Assembly (NCBI RefSeq): GCF_003992315.1
Contig: NZ_RQVE01000004.1
Span: forward strand, 110,433 to 174,432
Direction of reading: 5' to 3'
Length of the DNA: 64,000 nt
Source: Veillonella sp. 3891
GTDB lineage: Bacteria; Bacillota; Negativicutes; Veillonellales; Veillonellaceae
The position numbers and the translations under genes are program-made. Below the pieces are notes generated by a model. The model worked only from the letters and a program-made list of their open reading frames with translations. It was not told the origin of the DNA and searched no databases. Below, in pieces: positions 34,731 through 44,789 of this stretch (position 1 is its first letter; every line of letters begins with the position of its first letter).

Positions 34731-34757
34731 GACTATTACTTGCTAGTAGGCTATAAT
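34729..34757 (+). promoter_or_regulatory. secA promoter
   Basis: -35 TTGACT (34729-34734), 17-base spacer, -10 TATAAT (34752-34757). A strong sigma-70 type promoter about 55 bases before secA. Confidence 0.8.
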
Positions 34758-34812
34758 AATCTAGATACATAGTCTTTAATTGAAACTTTCCACATATAAG
34801 GAGTTGAGATAG

Positions 34813-37251
34813 TTGTTAGGTTTTATACAAAAACTATTAGGCAATAAAAATGCAAAAGAAATTAAACGGATTCGATCCATTGTTGAAGAGATTAATGGAT
34901 TGGAACCAGAATTGTTATCGTTAAGTGATACTTCTTTGCGCGCAAAGACAGAGGAGTTCAAAGCAAGATTGGCAGATGGTGAAACATTAGATGATATTTT
35001 ACCAGAAGCATTTGCCGTAGTTCGTGAAGCATCCAAACGTGTGTTGGGTATGCGTCACTTCGATGTGCAAATGATCGGGGGTATTGTATTGCACCGTGGC
35101 AATATTGCAGAAATGCGTACGGGTGAAGGTAAAACATTAGTGGCTACCTTACCAGTATATTTGAATGCTCTATCTGGTAAAGGTGTGCACGTTGTAACAG
35201 TGAACGATTACTTAGCGAAACGTGACAGCGAATGGATGGGCCGTTTATATAATTTCTTAGGCTTATCTACTGGCTTAATTGTAGCTGGTTTAGATTACGA
35301 CCAACGTAAACAATCCTATGGCGCAGACATTACATACGGTACAAATAATGAGTTCGGCTTTGACTACTTGCGTGATAATATGGTTGTCCATGCAGATCAA
35401 ATGGTACAACGTCCGTTGAACTATGCCATCGTCGATGAAGTGGACTCTATCTTAATCGATGAAGCGCGTACACCACTTATTATTTCTGGTCCAGGGGAAC
35501 GCTCTACGGAACGCTATTATGAATTAGCTAAAGTAGTGCCTCACTTGGTGAAAGATGAAGATTATACGATCGATGAAAAACAAAAAACGATTGCTCCTAC
35601 AGAAGAAGGGATTGCAAAAGTTGAAAAGATGTTACACATCGAAAACTTATATGATTCCTCAAACCTAGAATTGAATCACTTGTTAAGTGCTTCCCTTCGT
35701 GCCTATGCCATGATGGAACGAGACAAAGATTATGTCGTGAAAGATGGCGAGGTTGTTATCGTCGATGAATTTACGGGTCGTTTGATGTTCGGTCGTCGCT
35801 ATTCTGATGGCTTACACCAAGCTATTGAAGCCAAAGAAGGCCTACGTGTAGAACGTGAAAGCCAAACGTTGGCGTCCATCACATTCCAGAACTATTTCCG
35901 TATGTACGAAAAATTGTCTGGTATGACTGGTACAGCGAAAACAGAAGAACAAGAATTTAACAATATTTACGGTTTGGAAGTATATGAAATTCCACCAAAT
36001 AAAGTATTGGCACGTGTGGATATGCCAGATTTAATCTTTAAAACAAAAGATGCTAAATATCGTGCTGTTGTACGAGATGTAGTGGAACGTCATAAAACAG
36101 GGCAGCCAATCTTGGTGGGTACTACCTCTATTACGCAATCTGAAATGCTAAGTGATATGTTGACAAAAGCAGGCGTACCTCACAATGTATTGAATGCGAA
36201 ACATCATGAGCAAGAAGCAGAAATTGTTGCGAATGCAGGTCAGCGTGGCATGGTAACAATTGCCACGAATATGGCAGGCCGTGGTACCGATATTTCCTTA
36301 GGGGAAGGCGTAGCTGAATTAGGTGGTTTGCACATTTTAGGTACTGAGCGACATGAAAGTCGTCGTATCGACAATCAGCTGCGTGGTCGTTCTGGCCGTC
36401 AAGGGGACAATGGTTCCTCTCAATTCTTCCTATCCTTGGAAGATGATTTGATGCGTATTTTCGGCGCAGATAATATTGCTGGCATGATGGATAAATTAGG
36501 TATGGAAGAAGACGAGCCTATCGAGCATTCTTTAATTACTAAATCCATCGAACGAGCACAGAAAAAAGTAGAAAATCATAACTTTAATATTCGTAAGTAT
36601 ATCTTGGAATATGATGATGTTATGAATCAACAACGGGAAGTATTATACGGACAACGTCGTTTGATCTTAAATAACCAATCCTTGCGTGAAACGATCTTAC
36701 ATATGGTTGATAATTTGATTATCAACGCTATGAATCAGTATGCAGATGAAAAACTATATCCAGAAGAATGGAACTATGAAGGCTTACTAAAACATTTAGA
36801 AATTTACTTCTTAGAACCAGGTATGTTGACAGTAGAGCAAATGGAAGAATATGGTCGTGCAGAATTGCAAGAGCATTTAATTGACATTGCTCACAAAGAG
36901 TATGAAAAACGTGAAGCCTTATTTGGAGAAGCCAATATGCGTGAGCTTGAAAAAGCCATCATGCTTAAAGTGGTGGACAGCAAATGGATGGAACATTTGG
37001 ATGCCATGGATATGTTAAAAGAAGGGATTGGCCTACGTGCATATGGACAAAAAAATCCATTAGTAGAATACAAATTCGAGGCCTATGACATGTTCGAAAG
37101 TATGAAAGAAGCTATTACGGATGAAACTATTATGTATTTATACCGTATCCAAATTAATGTGGAAACAATAGCAGAAGAAGAACCGGTTGATCATCTAGCT
37201 GATGCTAAGACCCACCATGAAGACGTGTTGGAACCACAAAACGTAGACTAG
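34813..37251 (+). CDS. secA: Preprotein translocase ATPase SecA
   Basis: The motor that pushes unfolded preproteins through SecYEG. The 812 residues contain Walker A MRTGEGKT (about residue 100), [19 protein letters not shown], the second nucleotide-binding fold with [13 protein letters not shown] and [11 protein letters not shown]. The C-terminus lacks the cysteine-rich zinc-binding tail found in many SecA proteins. The start is TTG at 34813, 9 bases after AAGGAG. It lies directly before prfB, as in many Firmicutes. Confidence 0.96.
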   Translation: MLGFIQKLLGNKNAKEIKRIRSIVEEINGLEPELLSLSDTSLRAKTEEFKARLADGETLDDILPEAFAVVREASKRVLGMRHFDVQMIGGIVLHRGNIAEMRTGEGKTLVATLPVYLNALSGKGVHVVTVNDYLAKRDSEWMGRLYNFLGLSTGLIVAGLDYDQRKQSYGADITYGTNNEFGFDYLRDNMVVHADQMVQRPLNYAIVDEVDSILIDEARTPLIISGPGERSTERYYELAKVVPHLVKDEDYTIDEKQKTIAPTEEGIAKVEKMLHIENLYDSSNLELNHLLSASLRAYAMMERDKDYVVKDGEVVIVDEFTGRLMFGRRYSDGLHQAIEAKEGLRVERESQTLASITFQNYFRMYEKLSGMTGTAKTEEQEFNNIYGLEVYEIPPNKVLARVDMPDLIFKTKDAKYRAVVRDVVERHKTGQPILVGTTSITQSEMLSDMLTKAGVPHNVLNAKHHEQEAEIVANAGQRGMVTIATNMAGRGTDISLGEGVAELGGLHILGTERHESRRIDNQLRGRSGRQGDNGSSQFFLSLEDDLMRIFGADNIAGMMDKLGMEEDEPIEHSLITKSIERAQKKVENHNFNIRKYILEYDDVMNQQREVLYGQRRLILNNQSLRETILHMVDNLIINAMNQYADEKLYPEEWNYEGLLKHLEIYFLEPGMLTVEQMEEYGRAELQEHLIDIAHKEYEKREALFGEANMRELEKAIMLKVVDSKWMEHLDAMDMLKEGIGLRAYGQKNPLVEYKFEAYDMFESMKEAITDETIMYLYRIQINVETIAEEEPVDHLADAKTHHEDVLEPQNVD

Positions 37252-37331
37252 ACTTTCATGGCCACGCAGCGAGGTGATACATCTCCTGTGCGGCCATTTG
37301 TTGTATAGAATGAAAGAAAGAGGTGAATAAA

Positions 37332-38439
37332 TTGTTAGAAGACTTAAAAGGTCCTATCGACAATTTAGAGGAGCGTATTTTTGGAATGAGGGATTCACTT
37401 TAACATCGCTCAAAAAGAAGAACGCATATTAACATTAGATATAAAAATGAGTGACCCTGATTTTTGGAATGATCCAGAGGCAGCACGCGACATTTCCCAA
37501 GAGGCGACACAATTAAAAGATGCTGTAGAAGGATATAAAAAGCTGGTCACAGATATCGAAGAAGCAAAGCTCATGTTAGAGATGGCCATCGATGAGGAAG
37601 ATGTATCTATGGAAGGGGAACTGACTGCTATGGTAGAACAGTTGACTCATGAAGTAGAGCATCGCGAAGTATTACTCCTATTAAGTGGTGAATACGATAA
37701 GAATAATGCCATCCTTACCTTCCATGCCGGTGCCGGTGGTACAGAGGCACAAGATTGGTGCTCTATGCTCATTCGCATGTACTTGCGTTGGGCGGAAAAA
37801 CAAGGGTATAGTATTTCTCTCATGGATGAACAAGTAGGAGATGAAGCAGGCGTTAAAAGTGCGACGTTCCTTATAAAAGGGGAAAATGCCTTTGGTTATA
37901 TGAAATCTGAAAAAGGTGTACATCGGTTAGTTCGTATTTCTCCGTTTGATTCTGCCGCACGCCGTCATACATCGTTCTGTGCTGTTGACGTGATGCCTGA
38001 AATTGATGAGACCGTAGAAATTAATTTAGATATGAAAGATGTACAAGTGGATACGTATCGTGCCAGTGGTGCTGGTGGACAGCACATCAACAAAACGGAC
38101 TCTGCCGTGCGTATGACACATACTCCGACGGGGATTGTCGTACAGTGTCAAAGTGAGCGCTCACAAATTCAAAATAGAGAACAATGTTTAAAACTATTGC
38201 GTGCTAAATTATTTGAATTAGAGTTAGAAAAGCAAGCTGAATTGAAGGAACAATTGGGCGGTACCTACCAAGCCATTGAATGGGGGAGCCAAATTCGATC
38301 CTATGTATTCCATCCGTATAATATGGTTAAAGATCATCGTACTAGTGTGGAAACAGGTAATGTACAAGCTGTCATGGACGGTAATTTAGATCAATTTATG
38401 GAAGGTTTCTTGAAGAAAGAAGCGAATTTAACAATATAA
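37332..38439 (+). CDS. prfB: Peptide chain release factor 2, with programmed +1 frameshift
   Basis: RF2 releases peptides at UGA and UAA. The first 23 codons (TTG start at 37332, behind AGAGGTG) run into an in-frame TAA at 37401-37403. The sequence there is GAGGGATTCACTTTAAC, matching the known RF2 shift site: an internal Shine-Dalgarno AGGG, then CTT and a stop followed by C. A +1 slip continues as NIAQKEERILTLDIKMSDPDFW and onward. The main body has the RF2 SPF recognition motif (VRISPFDS) and GAGGQHINKTDSAV with the catalytic GGQ. The stop at the shift site is UAA rather than the usual UGA. The feature spans both frames. Confidence 0.93.
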
Positions 38440-38449
38440 TGGAGTGGCA

Positions 38450-39169
38450 GTGAGAAATTTCTTTTTAAAAACAATACTATTCATCTTGATACTAGGTGGT
38501 ATCGTTATAGGAGGATCATCCTTTCTATTGCCTACGCTTGTGAGTCATGAAGTGGAATCAAGATTAGAAGGAGCTTTACATCCTGATGAACAATCTATGC
38601 GTATTGAATCCTCTCCTGGATTTAAATTGGCCTTAGGTGAGATTGACTCCTTTCGTGGTAACTTAGAAGGCGTTACTTTAGGTAAGTTGAAAGTACAACG
38701 TTTGACATTTGATTTACGTCAAATTCAGATTGAGCCTAAAGAATTATTTTTTGACCAACAATTACGTTTTACGAGTTTTGGACAAGGTCATATTGAAGGA
38801 GTTATCCATCAAGATGATTTAAAACGATATATTGAACAACATTTATCCAGTTCCAGTGCAAAAGGGTTATCCATTGAAACTGTGGAGATTTCTGATCGTG
38901 GCGTTGTCATGACTGGTCGTATCGACGTAGGAGGATTCCTTTCCGGTAAGGTAACCATCCAAGGTCATTTGGAAATTGAAGGGAATACATTACAATTTGC
39001 TACTGAAAAGTTATCCATTGGTGGAGCTAGTTTAAACCGCCTATCTAGTGGTGCGGTAAAAGCAATTCCTCTCTATGATTTTGGAAAATTCCCAATTCCA
39101 GTTCAATTGGATCGTGTAGAAACAGGACGTGAAGAAATTCATGTATTCGTGCATCCTGTTGCACAATAG
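38450..39169 (+). CDS. DUF2993 (LmeA-like) lipid-binding-type protein
   Basis: About 239 residues: an N-terminal signal or anchor (about 5-25, hydrophobic) followed by a beta-rich domain with repeated GQGHIEGVIHQDDL and VVMTGRIDVGGFLSGKVTIQG segments, and PLYDFGKFPIPVQLDRVE near the end. This pattern matches DUF2993 proteins, some of which bind phospholipids in the cell envelope of actinobacteria. It is exported or membrane-anchored. GTG 38450 is chosen because GTG 38444 overlaps the GGAG. It is the first gene of an envelope cassette with DUF5693 and csaB. Confidence 0.7.
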   Translation: MRNFFLKTILFILILGGIVIGGSSFLLPTLVSHEVESRLEGALHPDEQSMRIESSPGFKLALGEIDSFRGNLEGVTLGKLKVQRLTFDLRQIQIEPKELFFDQQLRFTSFGQGHIEGVIHQDDLKRYIEQHLSSSSAKGLSIETVEISDRGVVMTGRIDVGGFLSGKVTIQGHLEIEGNTLQFATEKLSIGGASLNRLSSGAVKAIPLYDFGKFPIPVQLDRVETGREEIHVFVHPVAQ

Positions 39170-39177
39170 GAGGGCTT

Positions 39178-41202
39178 ATGAAACTAAAGACAATATCTAT
39201 TTACACGTGGATTTTATTAGCCTTTCTAGGTGTAGGCATTGTGAGTGGACTCCTATTGGTGAAAGAACGTCATCATATTGAGGCGCAGCAGGAGCAAATT
39301 GAAAATATCATTGATTATGATGGGCTCCTTCGTGCTAATGCCTATGAGAAACGCTCCTTACAGGAGGCTGTAGCAGCGGCTAAAGAATCTGGCATTACAG
39401 CCTTAGCAATTTATGATAGAACACTGCAAAAAGAAAAAGATGCAGGTCATATTCATATGTATAGCTCCGATGACTTACAGCAGCTACAAGTGGAAGGTAC
39501 CCAGCCAGGCATGACATATGTGGGCGTGATTCCGGGTAAAGAAGCTTACTTTCAAGAGGTGCAAGAAGATTTATTACGCCGCCTAGGTAAGGATAAAGTC
39601 ACAGTATTGCAAACATCGTTGGGCCCTATGTTAGGATTAGCCTTACCAAGTGATTCGATGAAAGATATGAATTTGGGAATTTCCAAGTTACAAGCTCAAG
39701 AAGTGGCGAACCTCGGATTCCATGTCATTGTGCGCCCTACAAACTATAAAGGCGTTACCGTGGAAGATGTAGATCATGTATTTCAACGAATCGAGGGTGT
39801 CCCTAATGTAACGGGTATGGTCTTTGTAGGGAAAGAAGCTTTGGGATATCCATTGCATGTGGATCGTACTTTAGAACAATTAGAAGCACGTCATATCCCT
39901 GTAGTTGGTATTGAAGCAGTGAACCAATTACAATATTTCCCACAAGCTGGATTCCTAGAAATGGCTAATGCCAATCACTATAAAGTAGGCAGATTGTATA
40001 CTGTATCGAAAGAAGAAGTACGTAAACTTACACCAGGCGAATTGGTACAATGGTTCTACATTAGCGACATTGAACGAAATATCCGCTACAATTTGTTCCC
40101 ATTATATGAACAAGGTGTAGATAATAGAACCGCCTTAGAAACGACATTGTTTGTAGCGAAACAAGTGACAGATAAATTACAAGCTCGTGGCTTTACCACA
40201 GGGCAAGCCTCAGTCTATCCAGTATATACGCCGAACACTTTGTTACGAGTATTAACGATGACAGGTGTAATTAGCTTAGCGACACTCACATTGGGTCAGT
40301 TTATACGTATACGAAAACCATATTTACTGGGCCTATTTGCTGTGGGGTCCATCCTTTCTATTGGTATCTATGTGATGACTACAGGTACAAAAATTATGTC
40401 GGCTTGGGCATTGGTAGCAGCTATATCAGCACCAGTACTAGCTATGACGATGATCTTTGATTGTTGGTCGAAACGTAACCATGTAGGCTTATCCCCGTGG
40501 AGAAGCACTATAGAATCTGTAGTATATCTTGTGGTGGCGGCTTTGATTGCTGCCGTTGGTGGCATTAGTATTGCTGCCATGTTAGGTAGCACACAGTTCT
40601 TTATGGAATTTGCTTTATTCCATGGCGTGAAATTAACCTTTGTGGCGCCAGTAGTACTGACTGCTATCGCCTATTTACAACGGTTTCCAATTTGGAAAGG
40701 CAGAACTATTTCTTCTGTGAAAGATGTGAAATCTTTCATTACAGAATTTGTACAAATAGATATTAAAGTATATAGCTTATTAATCCTAGGTGCTTTGGCT
40801 GTGGTAGCCTATGTCTTTGTAGGACGTAGTGGTCATACGGCAGGCGTACCAGTACCGTCTTGGGAACTGGCTTTACGTAGATTTTTAGAAAATACCATGT
40901 ATGCTCGCCCTCGTGAAAAAGAATTTTTAATTGGTCATCCAGCATTTATGCTTGCTGCCTATGCTGTGGGACGACGCATTCCAATGGTATTGCATTTTGC
41001 CTTATCCGTAGGGGCGGTCATTGGTATTGCCTCCATGGTAGAAACATTCTGTCACTTGCGTACGCCAGTGTATATGTCCATTGCTCGTGGTTACGATGGA
41101 TTGCTATTAGGTATTGTCATCGGTTTACTAGCGATTATGGCGGTTCGTTTCATCGGTTATGGCATTCGTTGGTTCCAAGGACGAGGTGAAAGCCATGTGT
41201 AA
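39178..41202 (+). CDS. DUF5693-family polytopic membrane protein
   Basis: A 674-residue protein with one N-terminal membrane segment (about 10-28), a large extracytoplasmic domain (about 30-355, mixed alpha/beta, resembling a TIM-barrel or polysaccharide deacetylase-like fold by eye), and about eight C-terminal membrane segments (about 360-665). Proteins with this layout are annotated DUF5693 and commonly sit next to csaB in Firmicutes. The role is unknown; an envelope polymer function is inferred from the neighbour. Its end overlaps csaB by 8 bases. Confidence 0.72.
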   Translation: MKLKTISIYTWILLAFLGVGIVSGLLLVKERHHIEAQQEQIENIIDYDGLLRANAYEKRSLQEAVAAAKESGITALAIYDRTLQKEKDAGHIHMYSSDDLQQLQVEGTQPGMTYVGVIPGKEAYFQEVQEDLLRRLGKDKVTVLQTSLGPMLGLALPSDSMKDMNLGISKLQAQEVANLGFHVIVRPTNYKGVTVEDVDHVFQRIEGVPNVTGMVFVGKEALGYPLHVDRTLEQLEARHIPVVGIEAVNQLQYFPQAGFLEMANANHYKVGRLYTVSKEEVRKLTPGELVQWFYISDIERNIRYNLFPLYEQGVDNRTALETTLFVAKQVTDKLQARGFTTGQASVYPVYTPNTLLRVLTMTGVISLATLTLGQFIRIRKPYLLGLFAVGSILSIGIYVMTTGTKIMSAWALVAAISAPVLAMTMIFDCWSKRNHVGLSPWRSTIESVVYLVVAALIAAVGGISIAAMLGSTQFFMEFALFHGVKLTFVAPVVLTAIAYLQRFPIWKGRTISSVKDVKSFITEFVQIDIKVYSLLILGALAVVAYVFVGRSGHTAGVPVPSWELALRRFLENTMYARPREKEFLIGHPAFMLAAYAVGRRIPMVLHFALSVGAVIGIASMVETFCHLRTPVYMSIARGYDGLLLGIVIGLLAIMAVRFIGYGIRWFQGRGESHV

Positions 41203-42286
41203 GATACTCATTTCCGGTTATTATGGATTTGGTAATGCCGGAGATGAAGCGCTATTGAGTTCTATTTTGCAAGCATTACTGGAGAGAGAACCACAAGCTG
41301 AAATTACAGTCATTTCGGGTAATCCTGCGGAAACTACGAGCACCCACAAGGTGAAAGCCATTGGTCGATTTGATATGTGGAAGATATATCAAGCGATACA
41401 TTCTTGCGATATGCTCATCAGTGGTGGCGGTAGTTTGTTGCAAGATGTAACAAGCGCGCGCAGTTTGTATTACTACTTGAGTATTATCGCTTTAGCGAAT
41501 ACCTTGGGAAAACGAGTGATGATTTATGCCCAAGGCATTGGACCTTTGCGTAAATCTTTGGCTCGGGCCACGGTGGGACGTGTATTGAATCAAGTATCTA
41601 TGATTACCGTACGAGATCACGCTTCAAAAGAGGAATTGCTTTCACTGGGGATTCATAATGTACCAATTACAGTAACTGCTGATGCGGTGCTGGGCATGCA
41701 TCCAGTGGATACTGCGGTGGGCCGTGATATATTGGCATCCTATGAAGTTGATTCTGACCGACCGATTGTGGGGGTGTCCGTACGTGCTTGGAAAGATTGC
41801 ACAGAGTATCAACGAACATTGGCAAAAGCTCTCGACCAGATTCAGACCGCTAAGGATGCCCAGATCGTATTCATTCCCATGCAACATCGGGAAGATACGA
41901 TGGAAGCAGAAACCATAGCTAAACAGATGAAATCAAAGTCCACGGTCCTAGCTGATTCGTATAGCACTACTGAGTTATTGGCGCTTAGTGGTTCCGTGGA
42001 TGTCATGATAGGTGTACGACTCCATGCATTAGTATTTAGTGCGTTAATGGAAACTCCTTGCTTAGGGATCTCCTATGACCCTAAAATTTTAAACTTTCTT
42101 CATATGATTGGAGAAGTGCCGGTAGGTGATTTACATACATTAACGGTAGAACCTATTGTGACACATACAGTAGAATCGTTGAAACGAAATACTTTCACGG
42201 AAACTGTGTTAGAAAATATCCATGAACTACGAAGAAATGCATTAGAGAATGCCCGCATTGCCATTGGCATGCTGCATGATAAATAA
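41195..42286 (+). CDS. csaB: Polysaccharide pyruvyl transferase CsaB
   Basis: Adds pyruvate ketal groups to cell-wall polysaccharide, the modification recognised by SLH domains. The 363 residues start KILISGYYGFGNAGDEALL, with SGGGSLLQDVTS and AQGIGPLRK in the first half and RLHALVFSALMETPCLGISYDPK in the second, all typical of the CsaB/WcaK family. ATG 41195 is chosen, inside the end of the DUF5693 gene. In Negativicutes, SLH-containing outer-membrane proteins tether the outer membrane to peptidoglycan, so CsaB here may act on that attachment; this is inference. Confidence 0.88.
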   Translation: MCKILISGYYGFGNAGDEALLSSILQALLEREPQAEITVISGNPAETTSTHKVKAIGRFDMWKIYQAIHSCDMLISGGGSLLQDVTSARSLYYYLSIIALANTLGKRVMIYAQGIGPLRKSLARATVGRVLNQVSMITVRDHASKEELLSLGIHNVPITVTADAVLGMHPVDTAVGRDILASYEVDSDRPIVGVSVRAWKDCTEYQRTLAKALDQIQTAKDAQIVFIPMQHREDTMEAETIAKQMKSKSTVLADSYSTTELLALSGSVDVMIGVRLHALVFSALMETPCLGISYDPKILNFLHMIGEVPVGDLHTLTVEPIVTHTVESLKRNTFTETVLENIHELRRNALENARIAIGMLHDK

Positions 42287-42324
42287 TTTACCTTAGAATT
42301 GTGTATAACACGGGAGGGTATAGT

Positions 42325-43152
42325 ATGTTAACACTTGAACAAAAACAATTGATACAAGAAAAAGCAAAAGCGATTCGTGTAAACATCGTGAAATCTGTAA
42401 CAGCAGCAAAATCTGGTCATCCAGGTGGATCTTTATCCATTGCTGATGTGATGAGCTTGTTGTACTTTCAAGAAATGAATGTAAATCCAAATGAGCCGAA
42501 AGATCCAAACCGCGATCGTTTTGTCTTATCCAAAGGACATGCTGCACCAGCTCTGTATGCTACGTTAGCAGAAAAAGGATTCTTTCCAACAGAAGAATTA
42601 CTAAACTTGCGCAAAATTGACCATATCTTACAAGGTCATCCAGACATGAAATATATTCCAGGTGTAGATATGTCTACGGGTTCCTTGGGACAAGGCATTT
42701 CTGCAGCCTGTGGTATGGCATTGGCAGGTAAGATTGATGGATCCTCCTACCGTGTGTACTCCGTACTAGGTGACGGCGAATTAGAAGAAGGACAAGTATG
42801 GGAAGCTGCGATGTTTGCAGCACATTACAAATTGTCCAACTTAACAGCCTTTGTAGATTTTAATGGGTTACAAATCGATGGTGACATCACAAAAGTTATG
42901 AGTCCATTGCCAATTGATGAAAAATTTAAAGCCTTTGGTTGGCATGTAATCGTGGTAGATGGTCATGACTTAGATGCCTTACATGCAGCAGTAACAGAAG
43001 CAAAAGCAACTACAGATAAACCGACTATGGTGATTATGAATACTGTCAAAGGGAAAGGTGTACAAGCTATGGAAGGCCAAGCCGGCTGGCATGGTAAGGC
43101 GCCATCACAAGAGGAATGTGAAAAATTTGTAGCGGAATTGTTGGAGGTGTAA
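42325..43152 (+). CDS. Transketolase, N-terminal subunit
   Basis: About 275 residues carrying the thiamine-diphosphate-binding half of transketolase: SGHPGGSLSIADVMSLLYF, LSKGHAAPALYATLA, and the GDGELEEGQVWEAA motif with the distal Asn in VDFNGLQ. The gene is split, as in many Firmicutes and archaea; the C-terminal half is next. ATG 42325 is chosen because GGGAGGG lies just before it. It interconverts sugar phosphates in the non-oxidative pentose phosphate pathway. Confidence 0.93.
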   Translation: MLTLEQKQLIQEKAKAIRVNIVKSVTAAKSGHPGGSLSIADVMSLLYFQEMNVNPNEPKDPNRDRFVLSKGHAAPALYATLAEKGFFPTEELLNLRKIDHILQGHPDMKYIPGVDMSTGSLGQGISAACGMALAGKIDGSSYRVYSVLGDGELEEGQVWEAAMFAAHYKLSNLTAFVDFNGLQIDGDITKVMSPLPIDEKFKAFGWHVIVVDGHDLDALHAAVTEAKATTDKPTMVIMNTVKGKGVQAMEGQAGWHGKAPSQEECEKFVAELLEV

Positions 43153-43154
43153 TC

Positions 43155-44087
43155 ATGGGAAAAGCGACTCGTGAAGCATATGGTACAGCCTTAGTTAAAG
43201 TGGGTGCCACTCATAAAGATGTTGTTGTATTAGATGCAGATTTATCAAAATCTACAAAAACTGATGAATTTAAAAAAGTATATCCTGAACGATTCTTTAA
43301 TGTAGGGATTGCAGAGCAGAACTTAATTTCTGTAGGCGCTGGTTTAGCAGCAGCGGGAAAAGTGCCATTTGTGTCTTCTTTTGCTATGTTTGCTACCGGT
43401 CGTGCATTTGAACAAGTGCGTAACGCTGTGTGCTATCCAAAATTAAATGTAAAAGTATGTGCTACTCACGCAGGTATCACTGTCGGCGAAGACGGTGCGA
43501 CACACCAAAGTTTAGAAGATATTTCTTGTATGCGTACATTGCCTAATATGACTGTTGTAGTACCAGCAGATGCAGCAGAAACAGAAGCTGTTATTACCTG
43601 GGCAGCGGAGTATCATGGCCCTGTGTATGTACGTTTAGGCCGTGCTGGTGTAGAAGATGTGACACCAGAAGGCTATACATTTGTACCGGGTAAATCTCAA
43701 CAATTACGTGATGGTAAGGATGCTACCATTATTGCTTGTGGAGCCTTAGTAGGACCTGCAGTAGAAACAGCAGCTGCATTAGAAGTAGAAGGTATTTCTG
43801 TACGTGTTATCAATATGGCATCCATTAAACCTATCGATGCAGAGGCGATCGTAAAGGCAGCGAAAGAGACAGGCCTATTGATCACAGCAGAAGAACATAA
43901 TGTGATTGGTGGTTTAGGTAGTGCTGTGGCAGAAGTTGTGGTGAAAGAATACCCAGTGCCAATGGAATTTGTCGGTGTGAAAGATACCTTTGGTGAATCT
44001 GGTACACCGAAAGAATTGATGGCAAAATATGGATTAACAGCAGCTGATATTGTAGCAGCTACTAAACGAGGTATAGCACGAAAATAG
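43155..44087 (+). CDS. Transketolase, C-terminal subunit
   Basis: A 310-residue partner of the preceding gene, with the pyrimidine-binding and C-terminal domains: VVLDADLSKST, RFFNVGIAEQNLISVGAGLAA (catalytic Glu), ATHAGITVGEDGATHQ, and ADAAETEAVI. The closely spaced pair forms one enzyme. A Ser/Ala-rich C-terminus follows TAEEHNVIGGLGSAV. Confidence 0.93.
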   Translation: MGKATREAYGTALVKVGATHKDVVVLDADLSKSTKTDEFKKVYPERFFNVGIAEQNLISVGAGLAAAGKVPFVSSFAMFATGRAFEQVRNAVCYPKLNVKVCATHAGITVGEDGATHQSLEDISCMRTLPNMTVVVPADAAETEAVITWAAEYHGPVYVRLGRAGVEDVTPEGYTFVPGKSQQLRDGKDATIIACGALVGPAVETAAALEVEGISVRVINMASIKPIDAEAIVKAAKETGLLITAEEHNVIGGLGSAVAEVVVKEYPVPMEFVGVKDTFGESGTPKELMAKYGLTAADIVAATKRGIARK

Positions 44088-44102
44088 GAAGGGAATGATA
44101 GA

Positions 44103-44789
44103 ATGATAGAATTTAGAAATGTCCATAAAGTATACGACAATGGGTCTGTTGCTTTAGAGGATGTATCGATTCATATTGAAAAAGGAGAATTCGTATTAGT
44201 CTGTGGGCATTCTGGAGCAGGTAAATCAACATTTATCAAGTTACTTTCACATGAAGTCACACCAGATTCTGGAACGGTTATTGTGAATGATGTTGATGTA
44301 ACACGTATCAAATCTAGTAAAGTACCGTACTTACGTAGAAAGTTAGGTATTGTATTCCAAGATTTCCGATTATTACCATCAAAAACAGTGTTTGAAAATA
44401 TTGCTTTCGCCTTAGAAGTTATCGAGGAAAAACCGAAAGTGATTAGAGAGAAAGTTTTAAATGTTTTAGAACTGGTCGGATTGAGCGACAAAGCCAATGA
44501 TTTGCCACAAGACCTAAGTGGTGGGGAACAACAACGTGTTGCTATTGCTAGAGCCATTGTGAATAAGCCATTGGTGCTCATTGCGGACGAACCAACAGGT
44601 AACTTGGATCCACAAACAAGCCGCGATATTTCTGATCTTTTCAAAGCCATCAACAACTCTGGTACAACTGTAGTAATGGTAACACATGATATGGATATGG
44701 TGTCCTATCTAAACAAACGAGTGATTGCCTTAGAAGGCGGTCGAGTTGTGAGTGATCAAATGAGAGGGGCCGCATTCCATGAAAATTAG
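44103..44789 (+). CDS. ftsE: Cell division ATP-binding protein FtsE
   Basis: A 228-residue ATPase of the FtsEX complex, which activates peptidoglycan hydrolases at the septum. Walker A GHSGAGKST, Q-loop FQDFRLLPSKTVFENI, signature LSGGEQQR, Walker B VLIADEPTGNLDP. It overlaps ftsX by 11 bases. Confidence 0.95.
   Translation: MIEFRNVHKVYDNGSVALEDVSIHIEKGEFVLVCGHSGAGKSTFIKLLSHEVTPDSGTVIVNDVDVTRIKSSKVPYLRRKLGIVFQDFRLLPSKTVFENIAFALEVIEEKPKVIREKVLNVLELVGLSDKANDLPQDLSGGEQQRVAIARAIVNKPLVLIADEPTGNLDPQTSRDISDLFKAINNSGTTVVMVTHDMDMVSYLNKRVIALEGGRVVSDQMRGAAFHEN

Noticed and set aside
37332..37446. prfB as a broken pseudogene
   Set aside because: The break is exactly at an RF2-type shift site with internal Shine-Dalgarno and CTT, so programmed frameshifting explains it.
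43697..44656. Long minus-strand ORFs opposite the transketolase C-terminal subunit and ftsE
   Set aside because: They lie wholly opposite well-identified genes, and their Ser/Thr/Ile-rich products have no recognisable motifs.
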